Of a DNA stretch of 64,000 nt, positions 1 to 9,550 are shown piece by piece. Position numbers and translations under genes: made by a program. This DNA is from [Phormidium] sp. LEGE 05292 (GTDB taxonomy: Bacteria > Cyanobacteriota > Cyanobacteriia > Cyanobacteriales > Aerosakkonemataceae). The DNA lies in the NCBI RefSeq assembly GCF_015207735.1, contig NZ_JADEWG010000019.1, positions 1-64,000 on the forward strand, in the 5' to 3' direction. The notes beneath the pieces were generated by a model that did no database searches, was not told the DNA's origin, and saw only the letters and a program-made list of their open reading frames with translations. Numbering within the stretch: the stretch's first letter is position 1; every line of letters starts with the position of its first letter.

Positions 1-256
1 GAGGGGCAGAGGGGCAGGGGGGTAGAATTTATTCTGTTCCCTGTTTCCTGTTCTCTGTTCTCTTTCTTGCCTTCTGCCTTTCTTCCGACTTCTGTTCGCT
101 TAGTTAATTTACTTTGCACCATAATTTTTGCCACTACAACCCCAGACTTCTAGGCTAGCTAAAGTGATTTGTCATTGGTCATTTGTCATTGGTCATTTGT
201 TTAATATTTTCCAGTGATTCAACCATTACCAATGACCAACTACCAATGACCAATAA
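1..256. repeat. Repeat-rich intergenic tract downstream of pyk
   Basis: No gene is visible here. A G-rich run of repeated GAGGGGCAG units (about 1-25) is followed by a pyrimidine-rich CTGTTCC/TCTGTTC tract (about 38-110). Direct repeats of TTTGTCATTGGTCA at about 168-201 face inverted copies (ACCAATGACCAA) at about 226-257, so the two halves can pair into a long stem just beyond the pyk stop codon. It could act as a transcript end for pyk; that is inference. Such low-complexity intergenic tracts are common in large cyanobacterial genomes. Confidence 0.6.
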
Positions 257-2050
257 CTAAACAGTAACAACGGTTTCAGTCTGAGTTGCGCCGATCGCAC
301 CAGAATAAATTAATCCTCGCTGCATATCCAGAGTTAAAATTGCGCCGTCGCGGATGCAACTAGTGGCATTTTTCACACCGACTATTACCGGGATACCCAA
401 ACGTAAACCGATGACTGCGGCGTGACTGGTGAGGCTTTCGTCTTCGGTGATGATACCTGCGGCTTTGCGAATGGCATCGACGTATTCCGCACTGGTACGG
501 GAGGCGACTAAAATTTCTCCGGGGTTAAAGTTAGAGACATCGGCATAGTTAGCTGCTACCCTCGCCCTACCACTGACTGAACCAGAACCCAAGGCTGTAC
601 CTTTACCGAGTACTGCGGTTACTACTTCCACTTTAATCAAATCTGTGGAACCGGACACGCCTTGCAGAGTTCCGGCTGTCATTACTACTAAGTCACCTTC
701 GGTGACTAGATAATTTTCCCGTGCCACATTAATGGCAGCTTGGAAGGTTTGACTGGTGGAAGGTAAGTCTAAAACTAATAGGGGTTTAACGCCCCAAACT
801 AATTGTAATTGTCTGGCAACATCGACGTGGGGTGTAACTGCCAAAATGGGGGTTTTGGGCCGGAATTTGGAGACGTTTCTGGCTGTTGCGCCGGATTTAG
901 TCAAACTCATGATTGCTGTAGCGTCTAGCTGTTCGGCTATGTGTCCGACTGCTTGGCTAATAGCGTTGGGAATGGAAGGGCTGCTATTAGCGATCGTAGC
1001 GACGGTGGGTTGTTGCGCTTGTTCTTGTTCGATTCTGACGGCGATGCGTGCCATTGTTGCTACGGCTTCGATCGGATATTTACCCACAGCAGTTTCGTTG
1101 GAAAGCATCACGGCATCGGTCCCATCGAGGATCGCATTGGCTACGTCGGAGATTTCAGCGCGGGTGGGACGGGGGCTACCCACCATGCTATCAAGCATTT
1201 GGGTGGCAGTGATGATGGGGATTCCTAAACGGTTGGCAAGGACGATTAATCGCTTTTGTAGGATGGGTACGTCTTCGGCGGGTAGTTCTACGCCTAAGTC
1301 GCCTCTGGCTATCATTACGCCATCGCAGAGGGGGAGGATGGCTTCCATTTGTTCGATCGCTTCATGCTTTTCGATTTTGGCGATCACTGGTACTTGTTTG
1401 CCAGCACTGAAAATCAATTCTTTGATTTCTAGTACGTCTTGGGGATTTCGCACGAAGCTTAATGCTACCCAGTCTACACCTTGGTCTAAGCCGAACATTA
1501 AGTCTTTGCGGTCTTTGTCGGTGAGGGCTTTGATGGAGAGGTAGACTCCGGGGAAGTTTACGCCTTTGCTGTTGGAAAGGACTCCGCCGACGACGACGCA
1601 GCAATGTAGTTCTTGGGTGATGCGATCGACTTTTTCCACGACCATTTCTACTTTGCCGTCGTCTAGGAGGATGGTAGCGCCTTCGGGGACTTCTTCGGCT
1701 AGTCGATCGTAGGTGACGGAACTAATTTCTTCGGTGCCTAAAACTTGACGATTGGTTAAAGTAAAGCGATCGCCTTTTTTCACCACCACAGACCCTTGTT
1801 CAAATTGCCCTAATCTGATTTTCGGGCCTTGTAAGTCTTGCAGTATCCCCACTGGCTGATTAAGCTCAAAGGAAGTTTGCCGAATTAGGCGAATATTCCG
1901 TTGGTGTTCATCGTGTGTACCGTGAGAAAAGTTTAGGCGTAAGGTGGTAGCACCAGCTTCGATTAAAGCACGCAAAACTTCGGGAGTACGGGTAGCAGGG
2001 CCAATTGTGGCAACTATTTTTGTTCTTCGCAGGTATTTTTCAGATGGCAT
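257..2050 (-). CDS. pyk: Pyruvate kinase with C-terminal PEP-utilising swivel domain
   Basis: Converts phosphoenolpyruvate and ADP to pyruvate and ATP, the last step of cytosolic glycolysis. The 597-residue protein opens with the family signature TKIVATIGPATRTPE and LRLNFSHG. It carries the catalytic lysine region VIAKIEKHEAIEQ, the metal/substrate motif MIARGDLGVELP and NETAVGKYPIEAV before the C-terminal regulatory domain. About 100 extra residues at the end include TSHAAVIGLRLGIPVIVG, the phosphohistidine-type swivel domain known from PEP-utilising enzymes and from Bacillus-type long pyruvate kinases. The domain therefore makes it longer than the ~470-residue short form. The start at MPSEKYLRRTKIV matches where the family begins. 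It is transcribed alone, with a repeat tract downstream. Confidence 0.97.
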   Translation of the reverse strand: MPSEKYLRRTKIVATIGPATRTPEVLRALIEAGATTLRLNFSHGTHDEHQRNIRLIRQTSFELNQPVGILQDLQGPKIRLGQFEQGSVVVKKGDRFTLTNRQVLGTEEISSVTYDRLAEEVPEGATILLDDGKVEMVVEKVDRITQELHCCVVVGGVLSNSKGVNFPGVYLSIKALTDKDRKDLMFGLDQGVDWVALSFVRNPQDVLEIKELIFSAGKQVPVIAKIEKHEAIEQMEAILPLCDGVMIARGDLGVELPAEDVPILQKRLIVLANRLGIPIITATQMLDSMVGSPRPTRAEISDVANAILDGTDAVMLSNETAVGKYPIEAVATMARIAVRIEQEQAQQPTVATIANSSPSIPNAISQAVGHIAEQLDATAIMSLTKSGATARNVSKFRPKTPILAVTPHVDVARQLQLVWGVKPLLVLDLPSTSQTFQAAINVARENYLVTEGDLVVMTAGTLQGVSGSTDLIKVEVVTAVLGKGTALGSGSVSGRARVAANYADVSNFNPGEILVASRTSAEYVDAIRKAAGIITEDESLTSHAAVIGLRLGIPVIVGVKNATSCIRDGAILTLDMQRGLIYSGAIGATQTETVVTV

Positions 2051-2310
2051 TTTGATCTATCCACAAAGGTAGAAGGAGGCTGGGGACTGGGAAAAATTGA
2101 CCAAGATTTACAGAATCCTGCTCATCATGTAAATCCATAAATCCTGATCCTGTTTTGAGTTATGAGTTTTCAGTTAAAGGGAATCTATTAATCTAACACT
2201 TCAATACTCACAACTCATCACTGTACCTTAATCAGATAGCAACAAACTTTATTGTTTGAGTGTCAGTATCGTATACTACGCGATGGAAGTTAACAGGAGT
2301 AATGATACTG

Positions 2311-3216
2311 ATGTCGGAGGCACAGAAGCCGCTGACAGTACCAAAGGAGTTGTTGCAACCTCCCGGCGATTTTAATCCTACGCTGCTGATGTTTTGTGTC
2401 GCAGTCGGAATGGTCATACTTTCCACTTGCGGGTATTGGTGCTGGGAATGGCCTGATTGGTGCTGTTTTTCGATTAACGTGATTGCTTTACACATGGTCG
2501 GGACTGTGATTCATGATGCTTCTCACAATGCTGCCCATCGCGATCGCGTCATCAATGCTATGTTAGGGCATGGTAGCGCCCTAATGTTAGGTTTTGCTTT
2601 TCCAGTTTTTACGCGGGTACATATTCAACATCACGCCCATGTCAATGACCCAGATAATGACCCTGACCATTTTGTTTCTACTGGTGGGCCATTATGGTTA
2701 ATTGCGGCGAGGTTTTTCTATCACGAAGTTTACTTTTTTAAACGGCGTTTATGGCGCAAATATGAGTTGTGGGAATGGTTTTTTAGCAGGTTGTTTGTCG
2801 CCACAATTGTCTATTTTGCTTGCCAACATGGAATTTTAGGCTATGTTTTGAATTTCTGGTTTTGCCCAGCTTTAGTAGTAGGTTTGGCGTTAGGGTTGTT
2901 TTTTGATTATCTACCCCATCGTCCTTTTAAGGAGCGCGATCGCTGGAAAAATGCTAGAGTCTATCCTAGCCCCATTCTTAACATCCTAATCTTAGGTCAA
3001 AACTATCATCTGATTCATCATTTGTGGCCTTCAATTCCTTGGTATCATTACCAAACGGCTTACCGTGCCACTCAGCCTCTTTTAGATGAAAAGGGCTGTT
3101 ATCAAACTTTGGGATTGTTCCAAGGCAAAGATTTTTGGAGTTTTGTCTACGACATCTTTTTAGGAATTCGTTTTCACGGGAAAAAGAATTCTCATCGGCA
3201 GTTGGAAGAGGTTTAG
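2311..3216 (+). CDS. crtR: Beta-carotene hydroxylase / fatty-acid-desaturase-family membrane enzyme
   Basis: Membrane di-iron hydroxylase of the fatty-acid desaturase superfamily. The best match is cyanobacterial CrtR, which adds 3-hydroxyl groups to beta-ionone rings of carotenoids to make zeaxanthin. All three histidine boxes are visible: HDASHNAAHR, HIQHHAH and NYHLIHHLWP, with hydrophobic segments between them. An upstream in-frame start exists at 2260, but ATG 2311 is chosen because AGGAGT lies 10-11 bases ahead and MSEAQKPLTVPKE is where the family begins; this gives 301 residues. ATG 2302 is too close to the ribosome-binding site. Substrate assignment rests on family resemblance; another desaturase-type activity cannot be excluded by eye. 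Confidence 0.85.
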   Translation: MSEAQKPLTVPKELLQPPGDFNPTLLMFCVAVGMVILSTCGYWCWEWPDWCCFSINVIALHMVGTVIHDASHNAAHRDRVINAMLGHGSALMLGFAFPVFTRVHIQHHAHVNDPDNDPDHFVSTGGPLWLIAARFFYHEVYFFKRRLWRKYELWEWFFSRLFVATIVYFACQHGILGYVLNFWFCPALVVGLALGLFFDYLPHRPFKERDRWKNARVYPSPILNILILGQNYHLIHHLWPSIPWYHYQTAYRATQPLLDEKGCYQTLGLFQGKDFWSFVYDIFLGIRFHGKKNSHRQLEEV

Positions 3217-3368
3217 CAAAATTTACTGAATATATCGATAATTGAGGTAAATTTAATAATTCCCTAGAAGCAAGATTTATTTCTTGCTTATTTTTTTGGC
3301 AAATTTACAATTTCTCAATTCTATTGTAGAATCTGCCACAAGGAACTGCTACTACGGGAAGCAAACAA

Positions 3369-6137
3369 ATGCTCAGTGCCAACGAACTGTTTAATGAAAC
3401 TTACTATCTAGATAATAATTTAGACCTTTCTGTAGCTTTGAGTAATAACATTATTCCTAACGGCTTTGCTCACTTTAACGGAATTGGAAAGTCAGAAAAT
3501 CGCAGTCCCAGCGGGCTCTTTGATAGTGACTTCTATCTACAAACTTATTCTGATGTAGCCTTAGCTGTTCAGAATAAGACAACTACTGCATTTGACCACT
3601 TTATTTTATCCGGTCAATTTGAAGGACGCGACCCTAATTCTGCATTTCATACCGCTCTTTATTTACAACAAAATCCAGATGTAGCGGCGGCGGCGCAAAG
3701 AAAGGAAATAACAGCCTTTGAACATTTTGTTAAATATGGTATCAATGAAGGACGTTCTCCCGCTGCTATTTTCAACCAACCTAACCCAGAAAAGTGGACT
3801 TTTTCCTTAGATGATTACACAATTGAACACCAAGGAATCAATAACCTAGATATCAATGTTGAATATACCTACAAAGATGGAATTACCTATTCAGAATACC
3901 CGGATTTTGTGCCGATCGCGCAGAGTGTGAATCAGTTTTTAGTTAATTACCCCAACGAAACCGACTTTTGGGAAATTCTCAACAAAAACCTCACGCAAAA
4001 ACTTTTGGATGAAAATCCAGTAATGCAGTCTGTGACTGTTGACATTGATGTTTTACCCAGTATTTCATTACCTTACCAACGTTCTAGTACAGTTACCCGT
4101 GACAGACAAGGAAAATTAGAGGAAAAATGGGATTTCAAAATTCCGCAATATACTATTCAGCACCAAGGATTAAATACTTTAAACCTTGATGTTAATTATA
4201 CCTTTAAACCAGGAATAAGCAATAGCCAATATCCTGACTTTGTACCAATTTATAATCGCATTAATAATTTCCTAATTAACTATCCCAACGAAACTGATTT
4301 TTGGGAAATAGTCAATAAAAACTTAACTCAGCAAATCCTCTCTGAACATCCCGAATTTGCCGACTTTAAAGTTAATTTAGAAGTGCTGCCAACTAACAGT
4401 TTACCATATACCAGAAGCAGCACTGTGACCCGAACTCAACCACAGTTATTAAATGTGCCGGAAACGTTTTTAGTAGGAAATACTAGAGGTAACAACGTAG
4501 TCAGATTTGATGCCAAGACAGGTAGCTATTTAGGTGAATTTATTAGTGCTGGTAGCGGGGGATTGTTCGCTCCTGATAATATTATTTTAGGGCCTGATGG
4601 TAATAATGATGGCATCAGTGACCTTTACATTACTAGCGGTGACAAACCTGCAACTTCTACAGGACAAGGCGCTTCGGGAATTTTGCGTTTTGATGGGAGA
4701 ACGGGGGCATTTATCGATCGCTTTGTCACCGATAATCCCAACACGCCTAACATTGATGAAACGGGTGGTTTGTTGCGTCCTTATGGTTCAGCCTTTGGCC
4801 CCGATGGTAAACTTTATGTTAGCAGTTTCTTAACTGACCAAATTTTACGCTATGACGGCACAACTGGGCAATTTATTGATGTTTTTGCTAAAGGAAATCA
4901 ACAATCTGGGGGATTAAATGGCCCGAATGGAATAATTTTTGGCCCTGATGGTTATCTCTACGTTACTAGCGAAGGAAGTGTAGCGAAAAATGGTACAGCA
5001 GATTTCAGTGCTGGCTTACCTAGTCAGGTATTACGTTATGATATTAAAACAGGTGAATCGAAAGTAATTGCTTCACCGCAAGCTGCACCTAATGGGAATG
5101 GTTTTGTCAGTCTTTTAGGGTTAGCTTTTGGCCCTAATGATGGTCTACTTTACGTGAGTGATTTCGCTAATGATATCCGCAAATATAATGTGCAAACTGG
5201 CGATTTGTTGGGAGTAATTTCAACAAATTATACAGGAACAAATACAACTAATAACTTTACTGGTGGGTTAACTTTTGCCGGAGATGGCAATCTTTATACT
5301 GTAGGTTTTGACTATCGGGAAGGTGCGAATAATATTGGGGCAATTTTAGGATTTAACCCAGTAACAGGGGCAAAAATACCTGCACCAAATAATTCAAACA
5401 GCAATACTTTTGTCCCGCCAGATCCTACGTTGAATCGTCCAGTTGGGATTCTTTCTTATATCCCTAAAACAACGGGAGATTTAAAAGAAGAATGGTCGTT
5501 TAAGTTCCAAAATTACCCAATTCAACATCAAGGTTTGAATAATTTGAATATTGATGTTGATTACGTCTACAAACGGGGAATTAAAAATAATGAATACCCA
5601 GATTTTGTACCAATTTATCAGGGAATAGATAAGTATTTGGTGAATTACCCGAATGAAGGTGATTACTGGGAAATTTTGAATAAGAATGTGACGCAGAAAG
5701 TTTTGACGGAAAATCAGACAATTGATGCTATAACTATTAATTGGAATGTGCTGCCATCACCATCTTTACCTTACAATCGTTCTAGTATTGTGACGCGAAA
5801 TCGCCAAGGGTTACTAGAAGAGAAATGGAACTTTAAAATTCCTAATTATGCGATCGCACATCAAGGTTTAAATACTTTGAATTTAGATGTGAATTATACC
5901 TTTAAACAAGGGATAACTAATGCAGAGTATCCTGATTTTGTACCGATTTATAAGCGGGTAGACGAAGTGTTGCGAAATTACCCAGACGAAAATCAATTTT
6001 GGGAAATTCTGAACCGGAATTTGACAAGTTTAGTGTTAAGAGAAAATCCGGTATTGGCAGATGCTACTATTGGGGTAAGTGTTTTACCAACGGAAAAGTT
6101 ACCTTATAATCGGGGTAGTTTGGTGAAGAGATCGTAA
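3369..6137 (+). CDS. Large repeat protein: NPDVAAA-type repeats, four tunnelling-fold-like repeats and a beta-propeller
   Basis: A 922-residue protein of unknown function. Residues 1-140 hold three copies of a ~47-residue repeat of the form LYLQQNPDVAAAAQ...AFEHFVKYGINEGRSP, common in secreted or surface cyanobacterial proteins. Four ~100-residue repeats follow, two before (about 143-243, 253-355) and two after (about 705-805, 815-920) a central region of ~340 residues. That centre is rich in FGPDGxLYV and RYDxxTG motifs, as in NHL/SMP-30-like propellers. Each ~100-residue repeat contains HQGLNxLNxDVxYxxKxGI, YPDFVPIY, a FWEILNKNLTQ helix and VLPxxxLPYxRSS. Repeats 1 and 3 resemble each other, as do 2 and 4. 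The order helix pair, VxVxVLP and terminal VTR resembles dihydroneopterin aldolase/urate oxidase tunnelling folds; this is inference. No classical signal peptide is seen. Confidence 0.8.
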   Translation: MLSANELFNETYYLDNNLDLSVALSNNIIPNGFAHFNGIGKSENRSPSGLFDSDFYLQTYSDVALAVQNKTTTAFDHFILSGQFEGRDPNSAFHTALYLQQNPDVAAAAQRKEITAFEHFVKYGINEGRSPAAIFNQPNPEKWTFSLDDYTIEHQGINNLDINVEYTYKDGITYSEYPDFVPIAQSVNQFLVNYPNETDFWEILNKNLTQKLLDENPVMQSVTVDIDVLPSISLPYQRSSTVTRDRQGKLEEKWDFKIPQYTIQHQGLNTLNLDVNYTFKPGISNSQYPDFVPIYNRINNFLINYPNETDFWEIVNKNLTQQILSEHPEFADFKVNLEVLPTNSLPYTRSSTVTRTQPQLLNVPETFLVGNTRGNNVVRFDAKTGSYLGEFISAGSGGLFAPDNIILGPDGNNDGISDLYITSGDKPATSTGQGASGILRFDGRTGAFIDRFVTDNPNTPNIDETGGLLRPYGSAFGPDGKLYVSSFLTDQILRYDGTTGQFIDVFAKGNQQSGGLNGPNGIIFGPDGYLYVTSEGSVAKNGTADFSAGLPSQVLRYDIKTGESKVIASPQAAPNGNGFVSLLGLAFGPNDGLLYVSDFANDIRKYNVQTGDLLGVISTNYTGTNTTNNFTGGLTFAGDGNLYTVGFDYREGANNIGAILGFNPVTGAKIPAPNNSNSNTFVPPDPTLNRPVGILSYIPKTTGDLKEEWSFKFQNYPIQHQGLNNLNIDVDYVYKRGIKNNEYPDFVPIYQGIDKYLVNYPNEGDYWEILNKNVTQKVLTENQTIDAITINWNVLPSPSLPYNRSSIVTRNRQGLLEEKWNFKIPNYAIAHQGLNTLNLDVNYTFKQGITNAEYPDFVPIYKRVDEVLRNYPDENQFWEILNRNLTSLVLRENPVLADATIGVSVLPTEKLPYNRGSLVKRS

Positions 6138-6487
6138 TTCTGATTATAAACCGCAGATGCACGTAGATAAACGCAGATAAAAACAGATAAATATCTGTGT
6201 GCATCGCATAAAATCAAGCTAAAATTATCTATTATCTAAATGTTTGCTACAGATGCTTGGGAGGGGCGGGTTTTGATTTCAATTTATTGCTGGGTATTGG
6301 GAACTTCTGGCTAAACCCGCCCCTACCTCATTTGTATCAATCATTTGTGTAAACGGTATTACTCGGTAGTGTTTCCTTGGTGGGATCGATCGCATCAAGC
6401 ATTACGGTTAAATGTGCCTGCTTCAGAAATTGCGATCGGAGTTCCTGTCTATTTAAAACCTGATTTACAATACACCAGTAGATTAAC
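6138..6487. other. Intergenic region with degenerate repeats
   Basis: This 350-bp gap contains AACCGCAGATGCACG followed by TAAACGCAGATAAAA (about 6149-6190), a repeat also found in frame inside metH. It also contains a palindromic element at 6262-6326 (separate entry). The stretch 6348-6500 reads open on the + strand for about 50 codons but has no start codon, and I do not recognise it. Confidence 0.5.
6262..6326. repeat. Palindromic repeat with GGGGCGGGTTT / AAACCCGCCCC ends (intergenic copy 1)
   Basis: The ends AGGGGCGGGTTTT and CTAAACCCGCCCCT are inverted copies of each other around a ~40-bp centre. The same ends occur at 20249-20316, 24042-24109 and 60377-60443. The centre of this copy differs from the other three, so it is the most divergent member. 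Confidence 0.7.
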
Positions 6488-6904
6488 TCACTCTCCATAA
6501 ACAGTAACCATGACCTTTCTTTGACGTGCTTTATTATCACAATCAATGTGAAAAATTTGTTGCCAAGTTCCCAAAACTAATTTACCGTTAGCGATCGGCA
6601 CAGTCAAAGAAGGGCCAAGCCAAGTTGCTTGTAAATGGGAATGTCCATTACCATCATGCCAGGTTTGTTCGTGAAAATAATCCCGACTGGGAGGAATCAA
6701 TTTATTGAGAATTTCCGGTAAATCTCTTTGCAATCCCGATTCAAATTCAATTGCTCCAATTGCCCCAGTACTACCAACATTAAAAACATTAACCATTCCC
6801 TTTTGAATTCCCGAATTTTTCACAACCTGATTTACTTTTTCCGTCAAGTCGTGCATATCACCATTTCCCTTAGTTGAAATATTGATTTGCTCTTGATGAA
6901 CCAT
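6488..6904 (-). CDS. YjbQ/UPF0047 family protein
   Basis: A 138-residue protein matching the YjbQ (UPF0047) family, small trimeric enzymes reported to have weak thiamin phosphate synthase activity; the physiological role is not settled. Diagnostic segments are visible: the GAIGAIEFESGLQRDLPE region, then DGNGHSHLQATWLGPSLTVPI containing the conserved histidines, and a C-terminal LGTWQQIFHIDCDNKARQRK. Length and start (MVHQEQINIST) fit the family. It stands alone with repeat-rich gaps on both sides. Confidence 0.9.
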   Translation of the reverse strand: MVHQEQINISTKGNGDMHDLTEKVNQVVKNSGIQKGMVNVFNVGSTGAIGAIEFESGLQRDLPEILNKLIPPSRDYFHEQTWHDGNGHSHLQATWLGPSLTVPIANGKLVLGTWQQIFHIDCDNKARQRKVMVTVYGE

Positions 6905-7351
6905 AAATTAGCCTCTAACACTTTTGTTTTTTACTTATAATTAACACATATTAGATACCAATACTCAATGATTCAAAGAAAAAATTTTTGAACCGAGTTC
7001 GCGTAGCGTGTGCGTAGCAAGTAAGACGCGAAAGACGCGAAGAAAGAAGAGAGGAAGAGAAGATTTGAAAATTGATTTAGGATTGCTATAGCCTCTTCGT
7101 CTTCTCCTTCGCGCTCTTCGCGTCTTTGCGGTTCAAAAAAAAAATATCGATCGCCACTCACCAAATACACATTTGCGGTTACAATTGAAAAGCGTTCCCT
7201 CACCAAGGGGAGAGGCAAAGGAGTAAGAAAAGACTCAATTGCCCGATCGCAAATTATCGATCGCCAATAACGCTATTAACAGAAAAAATAGGTCTAAAAA
7301 TTGAATTTAAGACCTGAACAGCAGCGATCATGCCATGTCGGAGAATCTATT
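6905..7351. other. Intergenic region with a long imperfect inverted repeat
   Basis: No gene is seen. Between about 6981 and 7140, TTTTTGAACCG ... GACGCGAAAGACGCGAAG ... GAGGAAGAGAAG is answered by CTCTTCGTCTTCTCC ... CTTCGCGTCTTTGCGG ... TTCAAAAA, so the two ~60-base arms can pair imperfectly. The arms are the GAACCGC...GACGCGAAG repeat scattered elsewhere in the window (32415-32490, 42927-42960). The end of the gap carries the gltX leader. Confidence 0.6.
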
Positions 7352-8860
7352 GTGACAGTAAGAGTTAGAATCGCCCCAAGTCCCACAGGAAATTTACACA
7401 TCGGTACGGCAAGAACAGCAGTATTTAACTGGCTATTTGCCCGTCATCAAGGTGGGACATTTATTTTGCGAATTGAAGATACAGACTTAGAAAGATCGCG
7501 CTCCGAATACACAGAAAATATCCTTGAGGGTCTAAAATGGCTAGGATTAAATTGGGATGAAGGGCCATTTTTTCAAACAAAACGATTGGATTTGTATCGC
7601 CAAGCCATCCAAAAACTATTAGATCAAGGCTTGGCTTATCGGTGTTATTCCACAGAAGAAGAACTGGAAAAAATGCGGGAAGCGCAAGTTGCGAGAAAAG
7701 AAGCGCCCCGCTATGATAATCGACATCGAAATTTAACAGCAGAACAACAAGCTGCTTTTGAAGCCGAAGGCAGAAGACCAGTAATTCGCTTCAAAATTGA
7801 GGACGATCGCGAAATTTCTTGGAACGATATGGTGAGGGGAAGAATCACCTGGAAAGGCAGCGATTTAGGTGGTGATATGGTAATTGCCCGTCGTTCGGAA
7901 AGCGAAGATTTCGGTCAACCTTTGTACAATTTGGCTGTAGTTGTAGATGACATTGATATGCAAATTACTCATGTCATTCGCGGCGAAGATCACATTGCCA
8001 ATACTGCTAAACAAATTCTTCTGTATCAAGCTTTGGGATCGGCAGTTCCCGAATTTGCTCACACTCCTTTGATATTGAATAAGCAAGGACAAAAGCTTTC
8101 CAAACGCAAAGGTGTCACCTCGATTTTTGACTTTAAAAAGTTAGGATTTACCCCCGAAGCTTTAGGAAATTACATGACTTTGTTGGGTTGGTCTTCACCA
8201 GATTCTACTAAAGAAATTTTCACTTTAGAACAAGCTGCAACTGAATTTACTTTCGATCGAGTTAACAAAGCAGGAGCAAAATTTGACTGGGATAAATTGA
8301 ACTGGATTAACAGTCAATACTTGCATAAATTACCAGTTAGCCAATTAACAGATTTGTTAATTCCTTTCTGGCAAGAAGCAGGTTTTACATTCGATCCTGA
8401 GAGCGATCGCCCTTGGCTAGAACAAATCACCGCTTTGATTGGCCCTAGTTTGATTCGTTTACCAGTTAGCGATCGAGCTTGGTTAGACCAAATGTTAACC
8501 CAAATTCCTGACATTACTGCTGTCCCCGATCCAGTAGAAATGAGCCGCTATTTCTTCGTATCTCAAGTAGAATTCACCGAAGAAGCCAAAGCACAATTAC
8601 AACAAGAAGGCGCAAAAACTGCCTTAGAAGCAATTCAAAATGCCCTAGATAATCAGGAATTAACCGCAGAATTAGCCCAAGGAATTATTAAACAGGTAAC
8701 AAAAGAACAAAACCTGAAAAAAGGTGTAGTAATGCGGAGTTTAAGAGCCGCTTTAACAGGCGATGTTCATGGCCCTGATTTAACCGAATCTTGGGTAATT
8801 TTACATCAGAAAAAACTGGATAAAGCCCGCTTACAAGAAGCATTATCTCAGGCGAAATAA
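7352..8860 (+). CDS. gltX: Glutamyl-tRNA synthetase
   Basis: Class I aminoacyl-tRNA synthetase that charges tRNA-Glu; in cyanobacteria the enzyme is usually non-discriminating and also supplies Glu-tRNA for tetrapyrrole synthesis and for Gln-tRNA by transamidation. The Rossmann signature [15 protein letters not shown] (HIGH motif) is at the N-terminus and KLSKRKG (KMSKS motif) lies near residue 245; the C-terminal half is the helical anticodon-binding region. A longer reading frame opens at 7301, but GTG 7352 is preferred because the family starts at [13 protein letters not shown] and GGAG lies about 9 bases ahead, giving 502 residues. A perfect 14-bp palindrome follows the gene. Confidence 0.96.
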   Translation: MTVRVRIAPSPTGNLHIGTARTAVFNWLFARHQGGTFILRIEDTDLERSRSEYTENILEGLKWLGLNWDEGPFFQTKRLDLYRQAIQKLLDQGLAYRCYSTEEELEKMREAQVARKEAPRYDNRHRNLTAEQQAAFEAEGRRPVIRFKIEDDREISWNDMVRGRITWKGSDLGGDMVIARRSESEDFGQPLYNLAVVVDDIDMQITHVIRGEDHIANTAKQILLYQALGSAVPEFAHTPLILNKQGQKLSKRKGVTSIFDFKKLGFTPEALGNYMTLLGWSSPDSTKEIFTLEQAATEFTFDRVNKAGAKFDWDKLNWINSQYLHKLPVSQLTDLLIPFWQEAGFTFDPESDRPWLEQITALIGPSLIRLPVSDRAWLDQMLTQIPDITAVPDPVEMSRYFFVSQVEFTEEAKAQLQQEGAKTALEAIQNALDNQELTAELAQGIIKQVTKEQNLKKGVVMRSLRAALTGDVHGPDLTESWVILHQKKLDKARLQEALSQAK

Positions 8861-8868
8861 GACCTGCT

Positions 8869-8896
8869 GTAGAGGCGTTTCATGAAACGTCTCTAC
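8869..8896. repeat. Palindrome GTAGAGGCGTTTCA / TGAAACGTCTCTAC after gltX
   Basis: A near-perfect 28-bp palindrome with arms GTAGAGGCGTTTCA and TGAAACGTCTCTAC sits 9 bases after the gltX stop. A sister copy lies at 43479-43506 downstream of metH. It could fold as a hairpin and end transcription, but no long T-run follows. It is most likely one of the short dispersed palindromes of cyanobacterial genomes. Confidence 0.7.
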
Positions 8897-8979
8897 ATAA
8901 AATTAAAATCAGATAGAGCGATCGCTAAACCAATCATGATAAAATAATCAACATTATTTACTCCCCTGCACAAATCATT

Positions 8980-9510
8980 ATGTACCAACAGATTTTGCAA
9001 GTTCTAAATAATTCTCCTTTCACTAATCGTCACTCAGTTTTAAGTTTATTCATACTTTTATCTTTTAACTTACTCTTAACTACAAAAACTCAAGGACAAT
9101 TAACTCCTAATCCCAATATTCCTATTTTCCAAAGCGTTACAATTGACCCTAAGTTTCGACCAGACCCACAAATTATTTCTGGGATTAGTGGGGGAATGGA
9201 ACCTGCTAGGGAAATTGCAGGTCGAAGAGATACAGAAATTGGCCCTTGTACGGGTTTTGTCGATCGCAATCCTAATCACACATTACTAATAACTTCTCCT
9301 TTAAATTATTTGCGAGTTCAAGTTATTAGTCCCGCCGATACAATATTAATAATTAGTGGCCCTGGTGGTACTTGGTGTAATGATGATTATGCAGGAAAAA
9401 ATGCGGGAATTGCTGGTCAATGGTTGCCTGGAACTTATAGCATTTGGGTTGGTTCTTATCAGAAAGATAGATATGCACCTTATAAAATTTTGTTCTCTGA
9501 GGTGGAGTGA
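8980..9510 (+). CDS. Secreted protein of unknown function
   Basis: A 176-residue protein with an N-terminal hydrophobic stretch (SVLSLFILLSFNLLL, about residues 19-33) that looks like a signal peptide or anchor. The mature part holds conserved-looking segments GPCTGFVDRNPNHTLLI, SPADTILIISGPGGTWCNDD and PGTYSIWVGSY. This pattern (two cysteines, an aspartate-rich turn and a beta-sandwich-like tail) is seen in cyanobacterial periplasmic proteins without known role. I do not recognise a characterised family. It precedes a DUF2358 gene by 40 bases; co-transcription is possible. Confidence 0.75.
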   Translation: MYQQILQVLNNSPFTNRHSVLSLFILLSFNLLLTTKTQGQLTPNPNIPIFQSVTIDPKFRPDPQIISGISGGMEPAREIAGRRDTEIGPCTGFVDRNPNHTLLITSPLNYLRVQVISPADTILIISGPGGTWCNDDYAGKNAGIAGQWLPGTYSIWVGSYQKDRYAPYKILFSEVE

Positions 9511-9550
9511 TATTTTTTTGAACCGCAGAGTCTGTCTTATAACATAAATC

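Noticed and set aside
756-1544. 262-codon open frame opposite pyk
   Set aside because: Antisense to a well-supported pyruvate kinase; composition reflects the codon pattern of the real gene and no domain is recognised.
6348-6500. + strand frame reading ...SEIAIGVPVYLKPDLQYTS
   Set aside because: It has no start codon and overlaps the 3' end of yjbQ by a few bases. It may be a remnant but I cannot identify it, so I did not list it as a gene.
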